Positions 11,324 through 20,226 of a stretch of DNA of 64,000 nucleotides are shown here, piece by piece (positions within the stretch are counted from its first letter, which is position 1; every line of letters starts with the position of its first letter). Source of the DNA: Dechloromonas denitrificans (GTDB lineage Bacteria > Pseudomonadota > Gammaproteobacteria > Burkholderiales > Rhodocyclaceae); contig NZ_LODL01000005.1 in the NCBI RefSeq assembly GCF_001551835.1, positions 62,001-126,000 on the forward strand, read 5' to 3'. The translations under genes were made by a program, and so were the position numbers. The notes under the pieces are model-generated. The model saw only the letters and a program-made list of their open reading frames with translations, ran no database searches and was not told where the DNA came from.

Positions 11324-12646
11324 ATGTTGAAGCGTTTTCTCACCTCTCTCCTGGCCTCGGTGCTCATCCTGATTGGTCTCGCCTCGCCGGCCGTGGCGGC
11401 GGAAAAACGGGTGGCGCTGGTGATTGGCAATGCCAAATACCGCGACGCACCGCTCGGCAATCCGCTCAACGACGCCCGCGACATGGCCAACATGCTGCGT
11501 CAGACCGGCTTCGAAGTCATCGAGTTGATCGATGGCACGCAGAAGGAGATGAATCGGGCGATTGCCAAATTCAGCGATCGGCTGAGCAAGGATGCCGTTG
11601 CTCTGTTCTATTACGCCGGGCACGGCATGCAGGTGCGCGGCAAAAACTACCTGATTCCGGTCGATGCGAAAATCACCAATCAAACCTCGATTCGCGTCGA
11701 GTCAGTCGATGTCGATGGCGTGCTGGATCAACTGGCCAGCAGCGAACTCAACGTGATCATTCTCGATGCGTGCCGGAACAACCCGTTCGAGGGCCGCTTC
11801 CGCAGTCTCGGCGGCGGTCTGGCCCAGATGGATGCGCCGAAGGGAAGCCTGATCGCCTACGCCACGGCTCCCGGCAAGACGGCGGTCGATGGCGATGGTC
11901 GCAACGGCCTGTTCACGCAGGAACTGCTCAAGCAGATGCAGGTGCCCGGCCTGACCATCGAGCAGGTGTTTAAGAATGTCCGTCGCGAAGTGGCGCGGGC
12001 CACCCGTGATAAGCAGATTCCGTGGGAATCCTCGTCGTTGACCAGCGATTTCTACTTCGTTCCGGCGACTCCGCCTGCCGCTGCTGCCAAGCCATCGGTG
12101 GCGGATGCGGTCGAGGAGCAAGTGATTCGGACCGACAGCTTTACCGTGACCGGCAAGGTGGTGCTGGATACGGTGACCGGTGCGATGACCGGGGAGGGGC
12201 GGATCGCGTGGCTGAATGGTGATCGTTACGAGGGCACCCTGGTTAACGGCAAGAAGCAGGGGCGGGGCAGTTTCACCTGGGCGAACGGACAGCGCTACGA
12301 CGGCGAGTGGTCGGAGGACCGGATCAATGGTGTGGGTACCCTGCATTACACCAATGGCGATCGTTACGAGGGCGAGTTCCGCAATGGCCAACCGCATGGC
12401 AAGGGCACTTACACCCTGCATAACGGCGATGTCTATGTCGGCGCCTGGCTCAATGGCAACAAGCACGGCCAGGGGCGCTTGACCTGGGTGGGCGGTGATT
12501 ATTGGGAAGGCGAGTTCCGCGACGATCGGCAGACCGATAACGGCCGCCTGGTCTACGGCGATGGGGTTGGCGCCGCCGAGCAAGCTGTAGAGCAAGCGCC
12601 GGTCGGCAAGGCTGCCAAGCCGGCGGTCCAGAAAAAGGCCAAATAG
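11324..12646 (+). CDS. Secreted caspase-like (C14) protein with MORN repeats
   Basis: A 440-residue protein with a signal peptide (about residues 1-26, ending ASPAVAAE). A caspase/metacaspase-fold domain spans about residues 28-245, with the catalytic dyad visible as His100 in YYAGHGMQ and Cys150 in ILDACRNN. After a Pro/Ala linker there are about six MORN repeats at residues 285-410 (NGDRYEGTLVNGKKQGRG, NGQRYDGEW, NGDRYEGEFRNGQPHGKG). MORN repeats commonly bind membranes or lipids or act as spacers. The mature protein should be periplasmic or surface located, and its substrate is unknown. It stands between rpoS and a convergent mltB with six bases between stops. ATG 11324 follows GGCGG; a TTG one codon upstream is less likely. 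Confidence 0.9.
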   Translation: MLKRFLTSLLASVLILIGLASPAVAAEKRVALVIGNAKYRDAPLGNPLNDARDMANMLRQTGFEVIELIDGTQKEMNRAIAKFSDRLSKDAVALFYYAGHGMQVRGKNYLIPVDAKITNQTSIRVESVDVDGVLDQLASSELNVIILDACRNNPFEGRFRSLGGGLAQMDAPKGSLIAYATAPGKTAVDGDGRNGLFTQELLKQMQVPGLTIEQVFKNVRREVARATRDKQIPWESSSLTSDFYFVPATPPAAAAKPSVADAVEEQVIRTDSFTVTGKVVLDTVTGAMTGEGRIAWLNGDRYEGTLVNGKKQGRGSFTWANGQRYDGEWSEDRINGVGTLHYTNGDRYEGEFRNGQPHGKGTYTLHNGDVYVGAWLNGNKHGQGRLTWVGGDYWEGEFRDDRQTDNGRLVYGDGVGAAEQAVEQAPVGKAAKPAVQKKAK

Positions 12647-12652
12647 ACCGGT

Positions 12653-13657
12653 TTACCGCGGCATTCGCTTGCGGATTTCCTCGGCCAATTGGAAGACCGA
12701 CATCGCGTAGAAGCTGGAGCGGTTGTAGCGGGTGATGACGTAAAAATTGTCGAAGCCGAGCCAGTATTCCGTCTCCCGGCCCGGTGAGACGAGATCGATC
12801 AACGCCACGGTAGCGGCCGGATCGGCATCGCTGAACACCCCTTTGGCACTCAGTTCGGTGACTTTCAGGCTGGGTCGGAGGCCGGCTTCGAGCAGGCTGC
12901 GTTCCGGCTCGCCCTGGCTGCTGGCCGGCACGGCGATGCCTTGCCCGGCTTGCCAGCCGTGTTGTTCGAGAAAGCGGCCGACACTGCCGATCGCGTCGTC
13001 GACGCTGTTGCCGAGGTCGACGCGCTGGTCGCCGTCGAAATCCACCGCGTAGCGGCGCTGGCTGCCTGGCATGAATTGCGGAATGCCGATTGCGCCGGCA
13101 AACGACCCCTTGACCGCCAGCGGGTCGAGATTGTTTTCGCGGGCGAGGAGCAGGAACTGCTCGAGTTCGGTGCGGAAAAACTCGGCGCGTGGCGGGTAGT
13201 GGAAAGCCAGCGTCGCCAGCGCTTCGAGAACGCGGAAGCCGCCGGTGTTGCGACCGTATTCGGTTTCGACGCCGATGATGGCGACGATGATTTCCTCCGG
13301 TACGCCATACAGGGCACGGGCCCGCGCCAGCTTGGCCTGGTTCTCCTGCCAGAAGCGGATGCCGCCGTCGATCCGGCGCTCGTTGAGGAAGCGCGGCCGG
13401 TAGCGTTCCCAGGAACGTTGCAGCGGTGAGGTCGGTGGCTTGATCAGTTGCAGAACCTTGCTGTTCGGGCGGGTTTGCGCGAATTGGGCGAGCAGTTCGT
13501 CGGCATTGAAGCCCTGGCGCTGCTCGAGATCGCGGGCGAAGTCGATGACCGCCTGCTCTCTGGCGAAGCTGGGCGGGGTCTGGGCTGCGGCGCAGTTCAG
13601 GCTGGTCAGGGCCGCGCAAACGAGGGCGGCAAGGGTGTGCTTCAAGTTCATCTCCAT
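12653..13657 (-). CDS. mltB: Lytic murein transglycosylase B family (GH103)
   Basis: Cleaves the MurNAc-GlcNAc bond of peptidoglycan to form 1,6-anhydromuropeptides. After an N-terminal signal (ALTSLNCAAAQ), the 334-residue product shows the SLT-B core: VPEEIIVAIIGVETEYGRNTGG with the catalytic Glu, LDPLAVKGSFAGAIGIPQFMPGSQRRYAVDFDGDQRVDL, and the C-terminal WLGFDNFYVITRYNRSSFYAMSV. No proper lipobox is seen, so it is probably soluble and periplasmic. An ATG at 13651 overlaps the stop of the upstream transglutaminase gene (ATGA) and could be the true start; 13657 was kept as the longest reading. Confidence 0.93.
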   Translation of the reverse strand: MEMNLKHTLAALVCAALTSLNCAAAQTPPSFAREQAVIDFARDLEQRQGFNADELLAQFAQTRPNSKVLQLIKPPTSPLQRSWERYRPRFLNERRIDGGIRFWQENQAKLARARALYGVPEEIIVAIIGVETEYGRNTGGFRVLEALATLAFHYPPRAEFFRTELEQFLLLARENNLDPLAVKGSFAGAIGIPQFMPGSQRRYAVDFDGDQRVDLGNSVDDAIGSVGRFLEQHGWQAGQGIAVPASSQGEPERSLLEAGLRPSLKVTELSAKGVFSDADPAATVALIDLVSPGRETEYWLGFDNFYVITRYNRSSFYAMSVFQLAEEIRKRMPR

Positions 13658-15597
13658 CGGGGCAGTTGCGCGATTGCTTCGCGCAGGTTTTTCAGATTAT
13701 TCGTTGGCCTACCGTAGCGGGCCTGCAGGTAGGCGTCGGCGACGCGGCGGAAAGCCTCGGCCAGTTCCGGTCTTTCCTCGTCCACGCGGCGGGCGATGGC
13801 CAGCGGCGTTTCCCAGGGGGCGCAGTTTACTTGTCTTCGCGCCAACTGTCGCAAGGCTTTATGCCAAAGGAGAGTCGCCGGGTCGAGGCGCGGTCTTTGG
13901 TACAGGGTCCAGGCGGTGATGGCGGTGAGCAGCAGGCTGCAGGCCAGGCCGAGGGCGATCGCCAGACTGCGCCATTCGGTGTCAGGCAGGCCGAGCCGGG
14001 CCAGCAGTTCGCGCTGGCGCTGCGGGTCGTAGCCGAGAATCTGCTGGTTCCAGGCATTGTTGATCGCCTCCCAGCGGTGGCGCATGTGGCGCAGCCAGTC
14101 GGCCCGCATCTGGATCAGGCCGGGCAGCGGTTCGCCGGCGGGCAGGGCATCGGCAATGCCGGTTTCGATACGGGCCGGGGCGACGACGGCGGTCGGGTCG
14201 ACCCGTACCCAGCCCCTGTCCTCGAGCCAGACTTCGGCCCAGGCATGGGCATCGGACTGGCGGACGACCAGATAACCGTCAAGCGGATTGGCTTCGCCGC
14301 CCTGGTAGCCGCCGACGACGCGGGCCGGAATGCCGGCGGCCCGCATCAGCACGACGAAGGCGGCGGTGTAGTGCTCGCAGAAGCCGCGCCGGGTCTGGAA
14401 CAGGAACTGATCGATGCCGTTTTCGCCGAGCAGTGGTGGTTGCAGCGTGTAGGCGAAGTCGCGGCTGCCGAACAGGGCGATGGCCTGGCCGATGATGGCG
14501 GCCGGCGATTTTTCGCTGGCCTGCCATTGTCGGGCCAGGGCCAGTGACTGCGGGTTGCGACCGGCCGGTAGTTGCAGGTTGCGGCGCAAGACGGCGATGT
14601 CTTCGCTGGCGTTGAAACGGTAGTCGAGGCTGGCCGCCAGGCGAAAACGCTGGCGCTGGGTGATCGGCAGGCGGAGCCCGGCGGTCAACGTGCCGTTCAG
14701 GGCACTTTCCGCCGGCAGCCCGGTCGGGGCGTCAAGGGCCAGTAGCCAGCGCTGGTTGTGGGCTTCGAGCGTGGTTTCGTAGCTGATTGGCGATGAAATG
14801 ATTTCGATGCGCTCGGCCGGGTGGCGGCCGGGGAAGGGGCGCCAGCTGGTGCCATCGAACTGTTCCATGACCGGGCCGCGCCAGTAGAGCTTTTCCCGGG
14901 GCGGCAGCGGGCCGTCGAAGCGGACGCGAAAGGCGATCTCGGCACTTTGCGCCAGATTGGCAATGCTGCCCGGCGACATGGTGTCCGACAGCCCGGTCTT
15001 GCCGGCGTGGGCATCCTGCGGTAAGCCCCAGAGCGGGCCGGAGATGCGCGGGAAAAGCAGGTAGAGGACCAGCATGAAGGGTACTGCCTGCAGGCTGAGC
15101 ACCGCAGCGTAACGTAGCGTCGCGCGCAGCGTGCTGGCCGGGCCGCCGTGCAGGCGGATCAGGGTGGCGGTCACCAGCCACATGGCAAGGAGCAGCCAGA
15201 GCCCGGTCGGAATGCTCTGCGAATAGAAATAGTGGGTGAGCAGCAGGAAGTAGCCGAGCGTGACGACGACCATGCCGTCGCGCCGGCTTTTCAGTTCGAG
15301 CAGTTTCATCGCCATGAAAATGACCAGCATGGCGACGCCGGCATCGCGGCCAAAGAGGGTGCGGAATTCAACGAAGATGCCGCTGCAGGCGGCGATGACC
15401 AGCAGGATCAGCAGCCAGCGCCCGGGCAGGCGTTGGTCCTTCCACCACAGCCAGGCCCCCCAGGCAAAGGTGAGGCCGGTAAACAGGCTGAGCCAGGCTG
15501 CCTGGTGGGCGAAATGCGGCAGCGTGGTGACGAGGGCGGCGGCAAACAGCCAGGGGACGGCCGTCCGATCCAGGGCCTGGCTGGCGGGCGTGCTCAT
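13648..15597 (-). CDS. DUF3488/transglutaminase-like membrane protein (TgpA type)
   Basis: A 649-residue inner-membrane protein. About six hydrophobic segments occur in residues 15-190. A periplasmic part follows with a transglutaminase core whose triad is visible: Cys in GFCEHYTAAFVVLMRAAGIPARVV, His in QSDAHAWAEVWLED and Asp in WVRVDPTAVV. A further transmembrane helix (ALGLACSLLLTAITAWTLY) lies near residue 555, followed by a cytosolic DUF4129-like tail. The P. aeruginosa homologue TgpA is essential and thought to act on the envelope. ATG 15597 was chosen because it overlaps the DUF58 gene by four bases; the longer in-frame reading has no ribosome site. Confidence 0.92.
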   Translation of the reverse strand: MSTPASQALDRTAVPWLFAAALVTTLPHFAHQAAWLSLFTGLTFAWGAWLWWKDQRLPGRWLLILLVIAACSGIFVEFRTLFGRDAGVAMLVIFMAMKLLELKSRRDGMVVVTLGYFLLLTHYFYSQSIPTGLWLLLAMWLVTATLIRLHGGPASTLRATLRYAAVLSLQAVPFMLVLYLLFPRISGPLWGLPQDAHAGKTGLSDTMSPGSIANLAQSAEIAFRVRFDGPLPPREKLYWRGPVMEQFDGTSWRPFPGRHPAERIEIISSPISYETTLEAHNQRWLLALDAPTGLPAESALNGTLTAGLRLPITQRQRFRLAASLDYRFNASEDIAVLRRNLQLPAGRNPQSLALARQWQASEKSPAAIIGQAIALFGSRDFAYTLQPPLLGENGIDQFLFQTRRGFCEHYTAAFVVLMRAAGIPARVVGGYQGGEANPLDGYLVVRQSDAHAWAEVWLEDRGWVRVDPTAVVAPARIETGIADALPAGEPLPGLIQMRADWLRHMRHRWEAINNAWNQQILGYDPQRQRELLARLGLPDTEWRSLAIALGLACSLLLTAITAWTLYQRPRLDPATLLWHKALRQLARRQVNCAPWETPLAIARRVDEERPELAEAFRRVADAYLQARYGRPTNNLKNLREAIAQLPRWR

Positions 15598-16547
15598 GGC
15601 TGCACGAGGGCGAGGGCTTCGAGGCAGCGCTGGCGCTGCTGTTCGCCGCCGCCGGGCGGGATCTGCCGGTCGGGCAGGTGGAGGGCGTAGAGCGCCCCCG
15701 CCGCTTCGGCCGCCAGTACCCAACCGCAGAGGATGGAGAGCCGACTTTCCGTACTCTGCGCTGGATCGGTCCGCGCCCAGTTCAGTTGCAGTTCAAGCTG
15801 GCCGCCACCTGCAAACTGCTTGATCAGCAGCGGGCGGTTGCTGGTGTCACGGGCGCTGGCCTTCCAGGCGACGTGACGCGGTGAGTCGGCGGGCTGGCGT
15901 TCGCGAAAACCGGCGAAGTCTTCCTGACCGCCATCGCCGCTCCTTTCGCCGGGATTGGGTGTCGAGCTGACGGCGGGCAGCGGCGAGTCGACCGGTTGCG
16001 GGTACACCAGGCAGCGCATGGCCGGTTGCAGGTAGCACCAGGCGTAGAACATGCCGAGCGGATAGCGGGTGGACATCTTGACCTTGGGCAGCGTCAGCCA
16101 GCCGCGCCGTGTTGCCGTTACCGGAATGGCGGTTTTTGTGTTTTCCAGGGCGTCGACCGCAGCCATCACCGTTTTGCCTTCTTCTACACCCAGTTCCAGC
16201 GCCAGGCGCGGGGAGCTGCGCTCATTGCCCAGCGTCAGCTGGAAGAGCGCGGTTTCGCCGACAAAAACCGGCTCGCAGCGGCCCGGCATGATCAGCATGC
16301 CGTACAGGTTGCGAAAGGTATGCACCATGCCGGTCAGGCCAAGTCCAGCGAGCAGGAAAACCAGCGCGTGGCCGAGGGCGAGGGTGTAGTTGATCGCCCC
16401 GAGCAGCATGACGATCAGGGCCAGTGCGAAGAGCAGGCCGCCGCGCGACGGGATGATGAAGATGCGCCGCTGGCCGAGCCGGAAGGGGGCGCTGCCATCG
16501 CTTTGCCAGCGGAAAAGCTGCTGCTTAAGGGTTGCGAAAATGCTCAC
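15594..16547 (-). CDS. DUF58 domain protein
   Basis: A 317-residue protein with two adjacent transmembrane helices at about residues 35-85 (GGLLFALALIVMLLGAINYTL, ALVFLLAGLGLTGMV). A soluble part carries the DUF58 signature, seen as EDFAGFRERQPADSPRHVAWKASARD near residues 220-245. DUF58 proteins usually pair with MoxR ATPases and transglutaminase-like membrane proteins. The present order moxR-DUF58-transglutaminase, with a six-base gap and a four-base overlap, is that conserved unit. The biochemical role is not established; a chaperone or assembly function for envelope enzymes is inferred from the MoxR pairing. Confidence 0.9.
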   Translation of the reverse strand: MSIFATLKQQLFRWQSDGSAPFRLGQRRIFIIPSRGGLLFALALIVMLLGAINYTLALGHALVFLLAGLGLTGMVHTFRNLYGMLIMPGRCEPVFVGETALFQLTLGNERSSPRLALELGVEEGKTVMAAVDALENTKTAIPVTATRRGWLTLPKVKMSTRYPLGMFYAWCYLQPAMRCLVYPQPVDSPLPAVSSTPNPGERSGDGGQEDFAGFRERQPADSPRHVAWKASARDTSNRPLLIKQFAGGGQLELQLNWARTDPAQSTESRLSILCGWVLAAEAAGALYALHLPDRQIPPGGGEQQRQRCLEALALVQP

Positions 16548-16553
16548 GGCAGA

Positions 16554-17507
16554 TCAGGGGATGGCGACGCTGCGGATCAACAGGGCGATCTCCTCGGCAC
16601 TGGCGTAACCGCCGCCCTGGGCCGAGCGCAGCCGATGGCGGGCGACGGCCGGCAAGACGGCCTGGACGTCGTCGGGCAGTACCATGTCGCGGCCGCTCAG
16701 CCAAGCCCAGGCGCGGGCGGCGGCGAGCAGGGCCAGTCCGGCGCGGGGCGACAGGCCGTGCTGGAAGGCGGGGTTTTGCCGGGTGGCGTCGATCAGCGCC
16801 TGGACGTAATCGATCAGCGGCTCTGCGGCATGAATGCCGGCCACCTCCCGTTGCAGGGCGGGCAAGTCGTCGGCACTGAGTTGGGCCGGCAATTGATCGG
16901 CCTGCACGCGCTGGCTGCCGGCGGCAAGCAGGGCACGCTCGGCGCTGCGCTCCGGGTAGCCAAGTTCGATGCGCATCAGGAAGCGGTCGAGTTGCGATTC
17001 GGGCAGCGCAAAGGTACCGATCTGATGGGCCGGGTTTTGCGTCGCTATAACGAAGAAGGGGCGGGGCAGGTCGCGGGTCTGGCCCTCGCTGGTGACCTGG
17101 CCTTCCTCCATCGCTTCAAGCAGCGCGCTCTGGGTTTTCGGCGTGGCGCGGTTGATCTCGTCGGCCAGCACCAGTTGGGCGAAAACCGGGCCGGGCAGGA
17201 AGCGGAATTCGTTTTTCTCGCGCTCGAAGATGGAGACGCCGGTAATGTCGGCCGGCAGCAGGTCACTGGTGAACTGGATGCGCGAAAACTGCAGGCCGAG
17301 CAGGCGGGCCAGGGCGTGGGCCAGCGTCGTCTTGCCCATGCCGGGCAGGTCTTCGATCAGCAGATGTCCCCCGGCCAACAGACAGGCGAGGGCCTGGCGG
17401 ATTTCCTTGTCCTTGCCGAGAATGACCCGGCCGGCGGCGGCCAGTACGCCGTCGAGGGGGCGCGGGCGGCCCGCGAGAATGGATAGTTTGCTTCCGAGCA
17501 TCGTCAA
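16554..17507 (-). CDS. MoxR-family AAA+ ATPase
   Basis: A 317-residue AAA+ ATPase, probably a chaperone that assembles or activates partner proteins encoded downstream. Walker A is GHLLIEDLPGMGKTTLAHAL near residues 46-65, Walker B is LVLADEINRATPKTQSALLEAMEE, sensor 1 lies in VIATQNPAHQIG, and the C-terminal lid includes SPRAGLALLAAARAWAWLSGRDMVLPDDV. It is the first gene of the minus-strand unit moxR-DUF58-tgpA-mltB and reads divergently from the histone-deacetylase-family gene. Confidence 0.95.
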   Translation of the reverse strand: MTMLGSKLSILAGRPRPLDGVLAAAGRVILGKDKEIRQALACLLAGGHLLIEDLPGMGKTTLAHALARLLGLQFSRIQFTSDLLPADITGVSIFEREKNEFRFLPGPVFAQLVLADEINRATPKTQSALLEAMEEGQVTSEGQTRDLPRPFFVIATQNPAHQIGTFALPESQLDRFLMRIELGYPERSAERALLAAGSQRVQADQLPAQLSADDLPALQREVAGIHAAEPLIDYVQALIDATRQNPAFQHGLSPRAGLALLAAARAWAWLSGRDMVLPDDVQAVLPAVARHRLRSAQGGGYASAEEIALLIRSVAIP

Positions 17508-17540
17508 ATCTCACAAAATCTGTCAAACCGATTCTAATGC

Positions 17541-17570
17541 TTGAAGCAGCGCGCTGAATCGGACGATAAT
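17541..17570 (+). promoter_or_regulatory. Possible promoter of the deacetylase-family gene
   Basis: TTGAAG at 17541-17546 and GATAAT at 17565-17570 with an 18-base spacer, about 50 bases before the GTG start at 17621. The -10 matches five of six consensus bases. It lies in the divergent gap with moxR, and nothing else was recognised in that gap. Confidence 0.4.
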
Positions 17571-17620
17571 GACATTTCGACGTGCGCCGCCTGGCGCGCC
17601 GGCTCGGAGAGAGAGAACAA

Positions 17621-18547
17621 GTGACAACCACTGCCTTCATAACCCATCGCGACTGCCAGTTGCACGACATGGGGTCGCATCACCCGGAATGCCCGCAACG
17701 TCTTACCGCCATCAACGATCACCTGATTGCCCAGGGCATCGATGCCTATTTTGTTTATTACGATGCGCCGCTGGCCACTTTTGAGCAGTTGTTGCGCGTC
17801 CATCCAGCCTCGCATCTTGAGCGCATCAAGCGCGCCTCCCCGGAGCTCGGCGTCGTCCATCTCGATCCCGATACCGCGATGAATCCGCATACCTGGCAGG
17901 CCGCACTGCGCGCCGCGGGGGCCGGTTGCCTGGCGGTCGATCTGGTCGTCAACAAGGAAGTCGAAAACGCTTTCTGCGCCGTCCGTCCGCCCGGTCACCA
18001 CGCCGAAAAAGCCAATCCGATGGGCTTTTGTTTCTTCAACAACATCGCGGTTGCCGCTCGCCATGCCATCAAGGCGCATGGTCTGGAGCGCGTCGCCATC
18101 ATCGACTTCGACGTGCACCATGGCAACGGTACCGAAGACTGTTTTGCCGGTGACGAACAGGTCCTGATGTGCAGCATTTTCCAGCACCCGTTCTACCCCT
18201 ACAGCGGGGCCGACAAGCCCGCCGCCAACATGTGCAACGTGCCGCTGGCCGCTGGTTCGGGGGGCGAAGAGTTCCGTGATGCCGTACTGCAGGTGTGGAC
18301 GCCCCGCCTCAAGGAATTCAAGCCGCAGATGATCTTCATCTCGGCCGGTTTCGACGGCCATTACGAGGACGACATGGGCGGCCTCAAGCTGGTCGAAAAG
18401 GATTTCGCCTGGTGCACCGAGCACCTGAAAAAGCTGGCTGCCGAAATGTGCGACAAGCGCATCGTTTCCATGCTCGAAGGCGGCTATGTCATGACCTCGC
18501 TGGCGCGCAGCGTTGGCGCCCATTTGCGCGTTCTGGGCGATCTCTGA
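17621..18547 (+). CDS. Histone deacetylase-family protein
   Basis: A 308-residue zinc-dependent amidohydrolase of the class II HDAC/acetylpolyamine amidohydrolase type. Visible active-site motifs are VRPPGHHAEKANPMGFCFFNNIAVAA (His pair), IIDFDVHHGNGTEDCF (metal-binding Asp and His) and FISAGFDGHYEDDMGGL (second Asp). Bacterial members deacetylate polyamines, small amides or acetyl-lysine; the substrate here is unknown. The GTG at 17621 was chosen because GGAGAG stands just before it and the protein then begins VTTTAFITHRDC as homologues do. The next gene, lysC, starts 84 bases later. Confidence 0.92.
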   Translation: MTTTAFITHRDCQLHDMGSHHPECPQRLTAINDHLIAQGIDAYFVYYDAPLATFEQLLRVHPASHLERIKRASPELGVVHLDPDTAMNPHTWQAALRAAGAGCLAVDLVVNKEVENAFCAVRPPGHHAEKANPMGFCFFNNIAVAARHAIKAHGLERVAIIDFDVHHGNGTEDCFAGDEQVLMCSIFQHPFYPYSGADKPAANMCNVPLAAGSGGEEFRDAVLQVWTPRLKEFKPQMIFISAGFDGHYEDDMGGLKLVEKDFAWCTEHLKKLAAEMCDKRIVSMLEGGYVMTSLARSVGAHLRVLGDL

Positions 18548-18631
18548 AATTCGTTTTCTTCGGAAAAAGTGCCGGGTGAGGTAAAATCCCGCGCTCTTTT
18601 TCATGTTTCCAACGTTTAACCGGACAAATCC

Positions 18632-19852
18632 ATGGCGTTGATTGTTCAGAAATACGGCGGCACTTCGGTCGGTAATCCCGAGCGCATCAAGAACGTCGCC
18701 AAGCGTATTGCCAAGTTCCAGGCCCAGGGCCATCAGGTGGTGGTGGTCGTTTCCGCGATGAGCGGCGAAACCAACAAGCTGATCGCGCTGGCCAAGGAAG
18801 TTCAGGCCAACCCCGATCCGCGCGAGCTGGATGCCATCATGTCCACCGGCGAACAGGTCACCACCGGCCTGCTCTCCATGGCGCTGATGGATATCGGCTG
18901 CAAGGCCAAGAGCTACACCGGCGGCCAGGTCAAGGTGCTGACCGACAGCACGCACACCAAGGCGCGCATCCTGTCGATCGACGAATCCAACATGCGGCGC
19001 GATCTCGATGCCGGCCATGTCGTGGTTGTCGCTGGTTTCCAGGGCGTCGACGAGCATGGCAACATCACGACGCTCGGTCGTGGCGGCTCTGATACCTCGG
19101 GCGTGGCGCTGGCCGCTGCGCTGAAGGCCGACGAGTGCCAGATCTATACCGACGTCGATGGCGTCTACACCACCGACCCGCGTGTCGTACCGGAAGCCAA
19201 GAAGCTCGATACCATCACCTTCGAGGAAATGCTGGAAATGGCCAGCCTCGGCTCCAAGGTGCTGCAGATCCGCTCGGTCGAATTCGCCGGCAAGTACAAG
19301 GTCAAACTGCGCGTTCTTTCCAGCTTCCAGGACGAAGGGGAAGGCACGCTGATCACTGTTGAGGAAGACAAGAACATGGAACAACCGATCATCTCCGGGA
19401 TCGCTTTCAATCGCGACGAAGCCAAGCTGACCATGCTCGGCGTACCGGACACCCCGGGCATCGCCTACCAGATCCTGGGCGCCATCGCCGACGCCAACAT
19501 CGACGTCGACATGATCATCCAGAACGTCGGCCATGACGGCACCACCGATTTCTCCTTCACCGTCAACCGCGGCGAATTCGCCAAGGCACAGGGCATCCTC
19601 GAAGGCGTCAAGGCCAAGCTGGGCGCTCGTGAAGTGACCGGCGACAACAAGATCTGCAAGGTCTCCGCCGTCGGCGTCGGCATGCGCTCCCATCCGGGTG
19701 TCGCCAGCCAGATGTTCAAGGCACTGGCCGACGAAGGCATCAACATCCAGATGATCTCGACCTCCGAGATCAAGATTTCCGTCGTTCTCGACGAGAAATA
19801 TCTGGAACTGGCCGTCCGTGTCCTGCACCGTACTTTCGGTCTTGATCAGTAA
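18632..19852 (+). CDS. lysC: Aspartate kinase
   Basis: First enzyme of the Lys/Thr/Met/diaminopimelate pathway, phosphorylating aspartate. The 406 residues comprise an amino-acid-kinase domain (MALIVQKYGGTSVGN, VVVVVSAMSGETNKL, TLGRGGSDTSGVALAAAL, TDVDGVYTTDPR) and two C-terminal ACT domains (LGVPDTPGIAYQILGAIADANI, GMRSHPGVASQMFKALADEGI) that bind the allosteric inhibitors. The length fits the monofunctional enzyme of Pseudomonas and Corynebacterium type. In some bacteria a separate beta subunit starts inside such a gene; a Met near residue 250 (MEQPIISG) could serve, but no strong ribosome site was seen. Confidence 0.97.
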   Translation: MALIVQKYGGTSVGNPERIKNVAKRIAKFQAQGHQVVVVVSAMSGETNKLIALAKEVQANPDPRELDAIMSTGEQVTTGLLSMALMDIGCKAKSYTGGQVKVLTDSTHTKARILSIDESNMRRDLDAGHVVVVAGFQGVDEHGNITTLGRGGSDTSGVALAAALKADECQIYTDVDGVYTTDPRVVPEAKKLDTITFEEMLEMASLGSKVLQIRSVEFAGKYKVKLRVLSSFQDEGEGTLITVEEDKNMEQPIISGIAFNRDEAKLTMLGVPDTPGIAYQILGAIADANIDVDMIIQNVGHDGTTDFSFTVNRGEFAKAQGILEGVKAKLGAREVTGDNKICKVSAVGVGMRSHPGVASQMFKALADEGINIQMISTSEIKISVVLDEKYLELAVRVLHRTFGLDQ

Positions 19853-19855
19853 GGT

Positions 19856-19884
19856 TTGACCAAACGGCGCGGAGGCTATATCAT
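19856..19884 (+). promoter_or_regulatory. Promoter of tRNA-Ser
   Basis: TTGACC (19856-19861) and TATCAT (19879-19884) with exactly 17 bases between; each matches five of six sigma-70 consensus bases. The expected transcription start is near 19891, about 18 bases before the mature tRNA. The spacer and the bases after the -10 contain a GGCGCGGA...TCCGCGCC inverted repeat across the promoter. Confidence 0.75.
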
Positions 19885-19908
19885 CCGCGCCTCGTTGAGG
19901 GCAGGAAC

Positions 19909-20001
19909 GGAGACGTGGCCGAGAGGTCGAAGGCACTCCCCTGCTAAGGGAGCATGCGGGCAAAACCTGCATCGAGGGTTCGAATCCCTCCGTCTCCGCC
20001 A
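19909..20001 (+). tRNA. tRNA-Ser (anticodon GCT)
   Basis: 93-base class II tRNA with acceptor GGAGACG/CGTCTCC, anticodon stem CTCCC/GGGAG around CTGCTAA (anticodon GCT), long variable arm (GCATGCGGGCAAAACCTGCATC region), T-arm GAGGG-TTCGAAT-CCCTC, discriminator G and encoded CCA. It has its own promoter and a terminator downstream. Confidence 0.97.
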
Positions 20002-20038
20002 AAATGTTTGGTGAAACCTGCCGGCAACGAATTAGATG

Positions 20039-20070
20039 ACCCCGCTCAGCGCAAGCCAGGCGGGGTTTTT
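20039..20070 (+). terminator. Terminator after tRNA-Ser
   Basis: ACCCCGC (20039-20045) pairs with GCGGGGT (20060-20066), a 14-base loop lies between, and a T-run reaches 20070. It separates the tRNA from the fatty-acid operon. Confidence 0.8.
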
Positions 20071-20226
20071 CTTTTCTGGCCTGTCGGTGGCGATCCGCCG
20101 AAAATGAAGACTTGAGCTGATTCAGAATTTTCCTACACGGAGTCGGGAAGTTTCTGACTTCGCTGGTCGCGCCCTTTGTCTATCTTTACCCCTCGAGATA
20201 TCACCAATAAATCCGAGGAGACAAAA

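Noticed and set aside
15996-17486. Open frame of about 496 codons on the plus strand
   Set aside because: It is antisense to moxR and the DUF58 gene, which have clear family motifs; the frame is a by-product of high GC codon use and its product is low-complexity Gly/Gln/Arg.
17534-20002. Open frame of about 822 codons on the minus strand
   Set aside because: It covers the antisense of the deacetylase-family gene, lysC and tRNA-Ser; crossing a tRNA gene and lacking any family motif make it a shadow.
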